Part shown: piece after piece, positions 41,501-52,261 of the stretch | How the letters are laid out: every line of letters begins with the position of its first letter | Numbering within the stretch: position 1 is the stretch's first letter | DNA from: Nigrospora sphaerica | Taxonomy: Eukaryota > Ascomycota > Sordariomycetes > Amphisphaeriales > Apiosporaceae | Length of the DNA: 64,000 nucleotides | Assembly: GCA_018287875.1 (NCBI GenBank) | Contig: JAGVVL010000001.1 | Location: forward strand, 3,906,001-3,970,000 | Direction of reading: 5' to 3' | Notes under the pieces: generated by a model | Databases searched by the model: none | What the model was told of the DNA's origin: nothing | What the model saw: the letters and a program-made list of their open reading frames with translations, nothing else | Program-made: the position numbers and the translations under genes

Positions 41501-44500
41501 AGTTCCGTTCCCATCTGGTACTGCTCAAGCTCCTGCAGTTCCACTCTTGCTTTCACTCGGCGCGGGCTAGCTCGCTTATTCTTAGGCCCACTCCCGCCCT
41601 CACCACTGGCTATTCAGCTCGTGGCCTCGCTATTCTCCGACCCAGCGTCATGGATCCCGTGCTGCGGATCTTCGGATTACCGGTGCGGGTTGCGATGTCT
41701 GCCTTTCCAGGTAGGAGGGCACTGTGCACCCGTCAGTCCGACAGAATCCCATGCATCATTCCCTGCCCCAAGGGTTCAACCATTGAAACCCAGACCCCCC
41801 ATCGGAAATCCAGAGGACCCTGCCACGGAACGGCTTGCCAAACCTGTTGGTCGGCTGTCTTGGACGCCTACGACATGAGGCAACTCGATCCACCCCCTGC
41901 ACTCATCTTTGCGGCTGGTCGTCTTTGCTTTTCCGTTACGACGGGTGTGGACGGGCTACATACGAGCAAATCCTGGCAAGGGGACCCTCTCGGCCTGCGC
42001 TGCGTGCTGCCCAGCCATCGAGCACGGCTTCGCCTTCCGGGGCCCAAAAGCAACGACGGTGCCAGCACGCTTACAACACGTTCCCCCGTGCATTCTCGAG
42101 GCGTGGCCGGCAGGGAAGGGGGCCGCGCCTCAGCGCCCCAATTCACTCGCTTGCGCTCCAGCCCCGGACGACTGAGACGACCTACTCGTCCGGCCTGCTA
42201 CCCTAGGGTTTGCCCGTGCCGTTTCCTTTCTTCCCACAAGCGCCCCCTCTCCCCTAAGTCGTCGGCGGCATCCAGAACGGGCAGGAGCACGAAGCCTAAC
42301 CCGCGCCCGCGCCGTCTTCAGATGCGTCACCATGACAGCTGCCACGGGCCTCGCAAAAACTGACTGGCTCGCTGAAGCAGCTGGGCAGCTTTTGTCGACG
42401 AGTCACCAACCTGGGGCCCGAATCGCCGGGTCGCCCCAGCTACCGAGACTGCCTAACTAAATACAGGACCGTTCCGAAGCTTGGCCCGGCCGAGGGAGAA
42501 CCGGCTGGCGTCCCTCGGCTCATTGGCCCGTCTCCTGCGGCATCGGGAAATATGCCTTACCTCACTTACCTACCTTAAGCACTTGGGTTTACTTCGTTTT
42601 GTTCTGTCCCGCAAAACATGGTGCTTTCATCGACCGCCACAGTGGACTTCCGTCGACCCTGACGACATCTTGGCTTGGAGCCAGACGCCCGTGTCGTCTT
42701 TGTTTGCTGTCGGCTCCGCTGTACTATTGGCCTGCTAATATCTCTCCTTGCTGAAGAAGAAGGTGCACCTTCTTGGGTCTGCGCCGCCACCGCCGCCGCC
42801 CCCCTTCGCGCGGGCCCAGAGGACCCTGAATGAAGCCGTCGTACGCATCTTCTTCAGGCCCATTGCGGGGTGGGCCGGGCCAGGCGCATCAGGGTCTATT
42901 CTTCTTGCTTGGGGCCCGTCGCAAGCGAGGAGCAATGTGTCTACATTGTCAAAATGGCGCATCTAGACCCGGTCGCACAAGCACTCACTCCTGTACATGG
43001 GGCGCGGAATGTCGAGTACAGGGTCTCCGGTACGGCTGGTACAGCTTCTGCTGACAGCACAAGGCGTTCTTGGCGCTTGGCCATCCACTACGCCTGGCTG
43101 TGTTCACGAGCCATCTTCGGTCCCATCTTCGTACTGTTGGACCCTCTCTCTCTCTCTCTCTGTCTCTGTGTGTGTGTGTGTGCACTCGCGGCCAAGGGCT
43201 GACAGAGATCGCGGGCCGCTTCACCATCGGAGATTGTGGCCCATGACAGCACCGATCCGGCATTCTGTCTCAATGTACGACATCATGCTTGCGGGCGGGC
43301 CAATGGGTCGCCCGCCGGAAGCGAGGAGAGGAGGGGGTCCCTTCCCAGGAATTCCCTCCGCATATGTCGTGTCCCCCTCCTCCTGGGTGCTGGTCGGCGG
43401 GCCCGTTCGGCTACTTACGCACATGGACATGGGACTGTAGGTGTCGAGCCTATGCGGGTATGCCGCCGTCATGTTTGCGAGGCGCCCCCGGTACCAAGCA
43501 AACCGAACCGGCGGAAAGCCGCCGTAGCCGCTCGATGACGTCTCGACGAGCTCGTCGATGGTAAGCGATGGGCAGCATTCCGCACCGCAGGCGCATTGTG
43601 CCGAATGTCTCTATTCTGCTGCTCTTTGTCTTCGAGGGAACGAACTTGGACAGTTGCGTATCTGTGGATTGGCCATCTGGTTGATTTTCTTTTACGCATT
43701 TGCATTCCTCAGTGCGTTGACTGGGAGTAGAGGGTTCGCTTCTCGGAATGACTTCTCAACCAAAGAGGTAATTGACTGCCCTTGGTAGAAGGAAGGGAGG
43801 GGCGTGTCAGAAAGTCCCGCCACAACCGCACATGCAGGGTCTCAGCAGGACGGGGTGCAGCCGCCATCAGAAAGAAGACTTTCGCCGTCCTTCGCTCCCT
43901 CGGAAGCCCCTTTTGGCTATCCGCCTGGCGCACGTAGGTCAGCAGCGCCCACACGGCCACGCCAGACAAGCCCTAATCTCCGAGGGTCACCGAAGCTGCC
44001 GTAGCAGTCTGCCGGTGTTTTTGGGGGGGGGGGGTTCCTTCCTCCGGCCCGAGCCTCTGGCCATCAGACGGCGCGACGAGGCATTGTGTCGTCAATGCCC
44101 ACCGCGCGCGAACAGTCCTGATACCGTGAATACACACAAGCCCTTGCGTCCCGTCGTCACCTTGGGAACACCGTGCGACCGAGTGTGCAGCCCGCCCCAT
44201 TCTCCCGCCCCTCCTGGCCACAGTCGCATACACACACAGACACACAAAGCGGGCGCCCGCGGGGCGTCACGACAGCCAAGCGTACGAAAGCTAGCCCTTT
44301 CGTGCGCTGCGCGCTACTGGCGGGCGCCCCCTTCGCGCATCGGGTCCCTACCGCCCAACGGCGTATCGTCCGCCGGGGGGTGTATAAACAGCGGACTGCG
44401 CGCGTCTGCCAAAGCCGCGGGATGCGTAGGCAAGTGGGCAGATGGGCGCCTTTCGTAGGGATACCGACCGGCGCACGTCGGGCGCCCGGACGCTTGCGTC

Positions 44501-45135
44501 GGCCCTGCTTTTATTCTTCCGTAAAGGATCCGTGGGGAGGCCCTGCCCTCAACGGCTTTTTGGCGGGGGCCGGTCGTCAAACCCCCACCCCCTTTTCGGA
44601 CGCGGACGTTCTTTGCCCATTTCTGACACAGTGACACCTCAGGGGCTGGGCGAATAAGCACAGTATCCCGGATCATGTATATGAAAGCTGAAAAAAAAAC
44701 GCATCCGAGACTCGTGGTCTTGACTCAGAGCCGCAGGCAAGGAGACGTGGCTGAGACGGCAGGTTTTCGCGTGTTTCGGCCCAGGCCGTACTACCCACAT
44801 CCGCCCCCATCCTCTCCCCTTGGCCTTGGGTAAAGCCCTCACGATGACAAGACAGCGGTCGTAGCGATCTATACCGCTGTCCAATCCGGCTTGCACTCTC
44901 AGGTAGACCTACGCTTTGGCGAGTGGCAGTCTAGCAAACCGGGGCGTACGCCTCCGTCTGAATGAGGCCAGCTCGCACCGCAGTCCCGACAGCCGTGGTG
45001 TTTGCGGCACGTTGCAAGAAGTTCGGGCACGTAACAACTGTTTTATAGAATTAATCTCGGCCTCGAGACTCTGTTAAGCTGCCCGGGTTTGTTCGTGTTA
45101 CTCATTCCTCGTATGCCGTTGTGGACACTCATGCA
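38507..45135. other. 6.6-kb gene desert
   Basis: No ORF with a domain or a multi-exon structure could be found on either strand. The longest ATG ORF (41650-42363) begins with a plausible first exon (MDPVLRIFGLPVRVAMSAFP, then GTAGGA) but has no convincing continuation. The stretch holds TACCTAGGTA-like words (39961, 40013, 41420, 42560), GGAT-rich simple repeats (39721-39745), a CT/TG microsatellite at 43144-43182 and a G-run at about 44024. The left part should contain the long pyrimidine-rich leader of the 626-aa gene. Confidence 0.5.
43144..43182. repeat. CT/TG microsatellite
   Basis: A (CT)n run at 43144-43160 followed by (TG)n at 43167-43182 in non-coding DNA. Confidence 0.85.
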
Positions 45136-46382
45136 CTACAACTTGGCATTGTCCGCGTCCGGTTCGTTCTCGCCGAACAGCTCGAGGAAGGCAGGATGAA
45201 CTTCGTCCGTCAGATCGCTGGCTTGCAAGCTGCGTCCCTTCTTCTTGAAAGCGTTTCGAGAGCAGAGCTGGCCGAATGTGTTAGCACGTGCTGGTTCGAT
45301 GCGTGATCGCGGCGACTTACCCTCGTGATAGCGGCGCCACCAAAGGCGGCCAGGCCAAGCAGTTCCTTCGCGTCCAGTTTGTTACCGTGATCCCAGAGAC
45401 CATCGAGGTAGGCGCCACGCCAACCCAGGAAGGTTGCAATGCTGCCTGTCAACGTATCGCCCTGCCCTCCGCTGCGCTTGAGGCCACCCTCCAAATCCAC
45501 CACCATGGTGGACTTGCCGTTGCTAATCATGTCCTTTCCACCCTTCTGTACAATGGTCACGCCGCCCAACGCCTTGGAGAGCGCCTCCACTTGGGCTGTA
45601 GGCCTCTCACCGTCCTTGGGCTCGTCAGTACCCTCGACCTTGAGACTCTTCCACAGCCGGCCGAACTCGACGACATTGGGTGTCAAGACAACCTCCTCCC
45701 AGCCTATGAAAAGCTCGGGGTTGCTGCTGACGATGGCCAGCGCATCGGCGTCCAGCACCACGGGCATCTTCTGCTCGCGGGCCGCAGCGAGGACCTTGGC
45801 ACACGTCTTCTGCATGAGCGGGTCCCGGCCCAGGCCCGGGCCGATCACGAGGACATGGAGCCGACTGAGCATCTCGATGATCTTGCTGGAGACCTGATCG
45901 GGGTCCGTGTCGGCCGGCGACGCCGAGCCGCCGCCCGAAGATGGCGAGGGCGACTGGCGCATCAGAGGGTGTACCATCAAGTTGGGAGAGTAGGTCTTGA
46001 TAACGGCGCCAGCGGCGGGCGTGCAGATGACGTGCGACTATTTTGGAGGGGCATCCGGTCAGTCACAACTGCTTCTTCACCCCGTTCGTCGTGGGGAGTG
46101 CAGCTTTTCGCCGAGAGATCTTACCATATCGCAGCCCAGTCTGGCACTGGCCATGGCCGAGAAGTACGGGGCGCCCGTGTAGTCTTCGCTGCCGCCAATG
46201 ACGGCCACTCTACCAAGCTGGCCTAGTTTTGCCTGTCAGCCGGATCGCCAGTTCGCAAGGAACGGACTGCCTGTCTGTTACGGACCCTTGTGGAATTTCT
46301 CCAGCATTGGCGGCACCATCTGGCGCACCTTGCCCAGAATCTCTCGCGTGGCTGCCGACATCTCGGGAGCCTCGGAACTCAT
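45136..46382 (-). CDS. ATP-dependent NAD(P)H-hydrate dehydratase (YKL151C/Nnr2/CARKD type)
   Basis: Repairs damaged NADHX and NADPHX back to NAD(P)H using ATP; ribokinase-like fold. Exons 46286-46382, 46125-46222, 45321-46037 and 45136-45267 give 347 aa. Motifs: [18 protein letters not shown] across the first junction, [10 protein letters not shown] after the second, [39 protein letters not shown], and the active-site [17 protein letters not shown] with the catalytic Asp. The C-terminus [17 protein letters not shown] is in exon 4. Length matches the family. The start used is [15 protein letters not shown]; an in-frame ATG at 46520 would add 46 residues that could act as a mitochondrial targeting extension, as dual targeting is known in this family. 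The first donor is GTCCGT, unusual but in frame. Confidence 0.92.
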
Positions 46383-47223
46383 GTCTCGATGCGAATTCAC
46401 GGGGCCTGGGACCTTCGGTTTCGATCCGGACCTCGTGAGTCCTCGGTGGTGACAGACGAACTCAAGTTGCCGGCACGGGCGGGTAGGCCAAGTTAGGTGG
46501 TAGCCCAGCGGGTGAAGCAAAAATCAGGACCGATCACAAGGTTGGAAAAATGTCCCAGGAGCCGCAATGAGCAAGAATGGGCGGGAAAGAGGATAGCTCG
46601 GCTGTTGGTTGAGAAACCCGATCGTTGATGTATTTGCACGACGTTAGGAGCGTCAGGTCCGGCCAGGTAAAGATGACATCACGAACCACCAGAGCTCCAT
46701 ATAGAGCTACCATTGAAGACCCATGCGCATCATACATCCACTGCACACATGTACGGAAATACCTACCCGCCAGACGCGTCCCATCACATTAATATCATCC
46801 GAGGACTGCCCCCGTCACGTCTGATATCCCGTACAATAATCGATCCCCGCATTGGAGCAATTCCACGGCAACGACAGCTTGCATTCATGTCGCACGGTAC
46901 CTACTTACATAAGTACCTTTAGGCGGCATGCAATCTGATGCTTGCTCGCTGCTCCTCAATCTAATTCCCGCGCTCCGCTCCGCGTAGAATCACAAGTACG
47001 GTGGACATATGGGTAAACAAAGGGAATCGAGTGCTCTCGAGTTTCTGGCTCTATTTTACAATGCTGGGATAGAAGTGGCTTCATCACAACTTCTAACTGT
47101 TTCCGCAGTAGCACTCGACTGACGTACATCCCGCCCACTCTAAGAAACAGGTCCTGCCAACTCATGCATCGTCGCCGGTATAGACAGATGCTCTCCTCTC
47201 GCTCTCGTCATATTAACGACCGC
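46383..47223. other. Spacer: dehydratase promoter and ATP1 3' UTR
   Basis: 841 bp between two leftward genes. It contains a TACCTACTTACATAAGTACCT near-palindrome at about 46898-46919. No ORF with a domain. Confidence 0.55.
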
Positions 47224-50030
47224 TTACGCGACAAAGCTCTTGGTGAAGCTGGTGACGGCCTCCTTCAGCTTAGCCTCGAGATCCTTGCTCAGGGCACCCT
47301 CCTTGTCGATCTGGTTCAGCAGCTCCGACTCGTTGGTCCGGAGGTGAGACAGGAGGTCAGCCTCCCACTGGAGAACCTTGTTGACGGGCACCGAGTCGAG
47401 GATACCGTTGACACCAGCGTAGATGAGGGGAACCATCTCGTTGACGGCCATGGGCGAGTACTGCTTCTGCTTGAGAAGCTCGGTCAACTGTGCATAATAT
47501 GATTAGCCGCGAATTCTCCAAGACAGGGGCAAAGCTTGGTACTTACACGCTCACCACGCGACAGAGTCTGCTTGGTGGCAGCATCCAGATCGGAACCGAA
47601 CTGGGCGAAGGCAGCAACCTCACGGTACTGGGCCAAGAAGAGCTTCAGGGAACCAGCGACTTGCTTCATGGCCTTGAGCTGGGCAGCGGAACCGACACGC
47701 GACACAGACAGACCGACGTTGATGGCAGGGCGGACACCCTTGTAGAAGAGCTCAGCCTCCAGGAAGATCTGACCGTCGGTGATGGAAATGACGTTGGTGG
47801 GAATGTAGGCAGACACATCACCACCCTGGGTCTCAATGATGGGCAGGGCAGTCATGGAACCACCGCCGAGCTTGTCGTTCATCTTGGCAGCACGCTCCAG
47901 GAGACGCGAGTGCAGGTAGAAGACATCACCGGGGTAGGCCTCACGTCCGGGAGGTCGGCGGAGAAGCAGCGACATCTGACGGTAGGCAACGGCCTGCTTC
48001 GAGAGATCGTCGAAGATGACCAGGGCGTGCTTTCCGTTGTCACGGAAGTATTCAGAAATTGCGCTTCCTTGAAACAGTCAGTCAGTATTGGAGCTTTCAT
48101 GAGTCGCGCGATTGTAATGTGCATGGAGGAAGACCAGAAAATTCCGCTAGGAAAGCGGAAACCGCAGAAGAGCAGATGCTCATCCTTGGCCCCCGTATTC
48201 GCACCGAAGTGCGCTGGCTGGCTGGCTGAAGAGCGAGAGCAAACGCAGCAAGGAAGCACAAAAAATGATTCCTCCGCTTGGGCGATCGAGTCACCCGCTT
48301 CGAGCCGGAATGACGGAGGGCTCGAAGCCAATCCAGGGCGGCAGCCAGGGACGCACTACCCGCTTGGATGGCGCGCTGGACCAGGGAGACAGAAAGCACC
48401 ATCTGCCTTGATGGTGGTAACTGAGATGGAAGGGGTAGCTCGCAAGCCCATCGTGATGGAAGTACCATCAGGGTGGAGAAGCTGTACCCTCAACGGAAGG
48501 CATGTGTCGGAACCCAATCACGATGGGAACGGCAGCCATGACATCGCGGTGAAAAAGACATTTGAAGCAGAAGTAGCGCGGGAAAATTGACGTTGAAATA
48601 CAACATACCAGTGAAAGGCGCAATGTACTGCAGGGGCGCGGCCTCGGAGGCAGTGGCAGCGACGACAATGCTGTATTTCATCGCGTCGTTCTCCTCGAGG
48701 GTCTGCACCAGCTGGGCGACGGTGGAACGCTTCTGGCCGACGGCAACGTACACACAGTACAGCTTCTTGGTCTCGTCGGAGGAGTTGTTCCATCGCTTCT
48801 GGTTGAGGATGGCATCGAGAGCAACGGCAGTCTTGCCGGTCTGACGATCACCAATGATCAACTCACGCTGACCACGGCCAATGGGAACCATGGCGTCGAC
48901 GGACTTGAGACCAGTCTGAACGGGCTGGTTGACGGACTGACGAGGCAGGATACCGGGGGCCTTGAGCTGGGCACGGCGTCTCTGCTTGGTGTTGAGGGGG
49001 CCCTTGCCGTCGATCGGGTTGCCCAGAGCATCGACAACACGGCCGAGCAGCTCCATGCCGACGGGAACATCGACCTGAAGGGTGTTAGCCGCGCCCTCAG
49101 TCATCCCTCACAGGAAAAGCTCACAATTTCACCGGTACGCTTGACGGTCTCACCCTCCTTGACGAGACGATCGGAACCGAACAGCACCACACCGACCTGG
49201 CCAGCCTCCAGGTTCATGCACATGCCCTTGACGCCGGAAGCGAACCTGCCGCGGGTTAGCTCGAGGCGGCCCGGAACAGGATCGGGAAATACCTACTCGA
49301 CCAGCTCCTCGGCCTGGACGTTGGCCATGCCGTGCACACGGGCGATACCATCACTGTAGCGCTCTAGAGTCAGCCGGCACAGTCCCATTCAACAGTGTGC
49401 GATGACGAAAAAAATGACGGCGGAGTTCGTGGCGGCGATAGCCAGTGCCGATGAGCACGGCAACGCTTGGCGTTGCCGCGGTATGCTTGTTGGGAGGGGA
49501 CACCAAGTCGAGCGCCATTTGCAAAAATCCGGGAAGTGGAGCCTTCCCGTTGCGCTCTATTCTCACGTACCCGACAGAGAGGACACGGCCAGTCTCGGCC
49601 AGGTTGGACTCCTCTGAGACACCACGGATGCGCTGCTCGAGGATGGTCGAAACCTCGGTGGGCGATGCCTTGGCCTCGGCGTAGGATCGGGTCTGGATGT
49701 TGAAGGCGGCGGGTGCGGCATTTCGTGCCTGTCGAGCAGAAGCATGGCGAGTTAGCCGAAGGCCCGATTTGGTCACAGTGTCCTCAGAAACAGCTCCCAA
49801 CAAAGCTCCCCGAGCTCCCCACGCCGTCGCAAAAGCATGCTACGGGGCCAATTGAGCTTCCGAGAGGGCCTGAGGATGCATCGGGGTCGCTTGCGTGTGG
49901 CGGGGGATGGTTTTCGAGGTCGGGCGGGCGGGCCGAGGTGGCCAAGCGGGCAACTTACCGCAACGATTCTGCCCGAGGCAGAGATCGCGCTCACGGCACG
50001 CGTGGACTGTCTGACGGCGTTGCGGAACAT
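47224..50030 (-). CDS. ATP1: Mitochondrial F1F0 ATP synthase subunit alpha
   Basis: Non-catalytic nucleotide-binding subunit of the F1 head in the mitochondrial matrix. Seven exons, 49959-50030, 49571-49728, 49297-49353, 49125-49245, 48609-49074, 47547-48067 and 47224-47487, give 552 aa, the normal fungal length. An Arg/Ser/Ala-rich presequence ([17 protein letters not shown]) is encoded mostly by exon 1. Motifs: [22 protein letters not shown]-loop [55 protein letters not shown] and the alpha signature [17 protein letters not shown]. Intron 5 (48068-48608) is 541 bp, several times longer than the other introns in the window, and carries hairpin-forming repeats. Other introns are 51-230 bp. 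Confidence 0.97.
48447..48527. repeat. Nested inverted repeats in ATP1 intron 5
   Basis: CCCATCGTGAT (48447-48457) is complementary to ATCACGATGGG (48517-48527). Between them lie TGATGG/CCATCA (48454-48470, 5-nt loop) and AGGGT/ACCCT (48470-48490). In the ATP1 pre-mRNA these could form alternative hairpins. It is not a match I recognise to a C/D-box snoRNA. Confidence 0.55.
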
Positions 50031-52261
50031 GATTAAAGAGGTAGGGCGGATCCTCTGGGAGAAGGAGAATCAATTGCAATGGGGTGTTGCAATTGATGCG
50101 GGAGGGGAGATGTTTTGGAGTTGGAGGTTTGGGGGGCTTGATGTTTTCGGAGGAAGACCTAGACGATCGAGTGCAAAGATTCTCCCAAAGGCCTGAGGTC
50201 CCGGGTGAGCTGGTCCGTGCGTGCCATGGGCGAGAGAAAAGAGCTGGAAAAACTGGGGCCCACTCGAATTGGCGAGCGAGCTCGCCCGACCCGATTTGTT
50301 CTCGGGACTTTACGACCATATGTACGGAAGTGGGTTTATGCGCCTATGCGTGCTTTGTCTCAACAACATTGGTTTAAGCTCAAAATACATCACTTTCCAA
50401 TCCCGACTCCAGCGGTATTCATCTTACGGGCAGTCAAGCATCCATGTCTCGTCGTCGGCAACCGCATGGCATAACTACGAAGTTGTCAAATGATCAAGTT
50501 CCCAAGCCACAATTCATTATTTGTAATCATCATCCCATCCATGTGGCATCCCTTTCAAATCTTTCGAAGCAACGGTATCTACTCTACGCCAGACATGTGC
50601 CTGAGAACAGAAATACTTATCGAGCCCTGCCTATGGGTCATGTCCAAGAGCTAATAGTGGACCCTCGGGTTTCCACCATCAGAGCAGCAGTTGCAGAGTT
50701 GATACTGTTAGGTCGGTCCTTGGTCGATCGGTCTTAGTAGGGATTCGTCTTCTCAGACCCGTGTTCGGGTGATTCACTTTACTACCCAGGTGGTATATCC
50801 ATAGTATACGCTTCCATCATAAGTGAACCCTCCTAATTACCTGCACAATGACTTGGAATTCATGCGCCATGAAACACCGTTTACCCAAAAGCAACTACAT
50901 ACAGCAAGGCCGAATACAAGGTGAGCATTATTTGCCTGGCCAGGTGAATTGCACTTGCCTGACAACGTCTTACAGACATTTGAATCTCCTTTCGCCCATC
51001 TAGGTTCTCTTTCTTTCTTCCCATGACATATCTCCCTGATAGACAGTACATCTCCCCTAGCCCCCCACATCTATATTGTTCATCCTTCAACATCGATTTT
51101 CTTTTTATTGGTCCGCAAGTCGCCCCTTCTCTCTTACATTTATCTTAATCCCTTGTTCCTTGTAACTTGCCATCGCCTCCCATCTCAGTTCTTCCATCGT
51201 CCCCCTTTCTAACGATACAGCAGGGCCGACCAGCTATTCTGAGGCAGGTACGATGGATAGAACAGATGAAGCATGGCAGTTGGCATCAGGGGGCAGTGGT
51301 TATCGTCTTGTATTATGTGCTGCCAAAGGAGGAGGAGTAGCAGCTTTCTCTGGAGACGTTCAAGGGCAGGACCAACATCGTACGCGAAACGTGGCCGAGA
51401 CAAGCATTACCATCTCAAGCCCGCTGTACGTTATGTCTCTTATTTACACCGGCTATGTGAAGTCGATGGCGTTCACTTCTTGAATTGGCATGAACGAAAT
51501 CGATACGATCGCCATGTCGAAGATGTCTGCCATTCAGCGCGCTGCTCGTGTGAGGCGAACCCAGACAGGGCACGTCCTCCATAATTATAAGGTGTGGGAA
51601 ACGTTGGACAATTGCTTTCCGGCGTCGACAGTGCTGGCCATGCGCAGCGGCAACTTGGTGGAGCCTCTGCTCTTGTCCCTCGAGTTGCTTCCCAGCAACC
51701 CCGTAGAGATAGACTTCGTCGACCCTCCCATATCCGACGCGATGGTCTTTGCCATCCGCACTCTCCTGGATCTCTAGGTATTCCCCCAGCCCGACGACAG
51801 TCGTCCAAACGTAGCCCATACCGCTGGAGCTTGCATGTGAGCAATTCTGTTCTGTACTAATGGGTATCGTTCCCTAGGGGCCTGATCACGATCGATGACA
51901 AGATATCTGACGCGAGACAGAGACATTGGCACTCATCTCCCCTTGCCCCCAATATGGTAAACTCCAGGCCATTATCAACGCGGCGCGAGAATCAGCTACG
52001 TTCGCGGCAACTCTAAGACTAAACGGGCGAAGTCGAACGATTGGGGCAAGTGAGAAGGAAATGCAATCAGTGTAGTTGAAAGTCGACACAAGTAGGAAGC
52101 CTAGGGAACACTACTTAAACACGGACATTGGCGATTCCCACCACTAAGCCCATGACGATGCCTCATCTCTCATAGAATTTCCCTACCGGCCGTTCGACGG
52201 GATTCACTCACATCGTTGAACCGCCTCGTCCGGACGACTGTTCAACCGATCTTTTAGCGGG
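50031..52261. other. Spacer right of ATP1, lower GC, no gene recognised
   Basis: Begins with the ATP1 promoter. At 51415-51860 both strands are open for 95-135 codons with fair composition, but the frames contradict each other, no domain is visible and no splice model helps. T-rich stretches lie at 51090-51180. CTAGGTA and TTCCCTAGGG words occur near 51775 and 51875. Confidence 0.4.

Noticed and set aside
41650..42363. 237-codon plus-strand ORF
   Set aside because: Plausible first ~20 codons, but the rest is Arg/Pro/Ser-rich without domain or bias, and a GTAGGA donor interrupts early. Not called as a gene.
47490..48590. 366-codon plus-strand ORF across ATP1
   Set aside because: Antisense of ATP1 exon 6 and its long intron; no recognisable protein features.
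48068..48608. C/D-box snoRNA in ATP1 intron 5
   Set aside because: TGATGG-like words occur, but no proper C box, D box and terminal stem combination was found.
51415..51860. Mutually antisense ORFs of 95-135 codons
   Set aside because: Both strands look equally coding-like and neither has a domain or a splice partner; no strand can be chosen.
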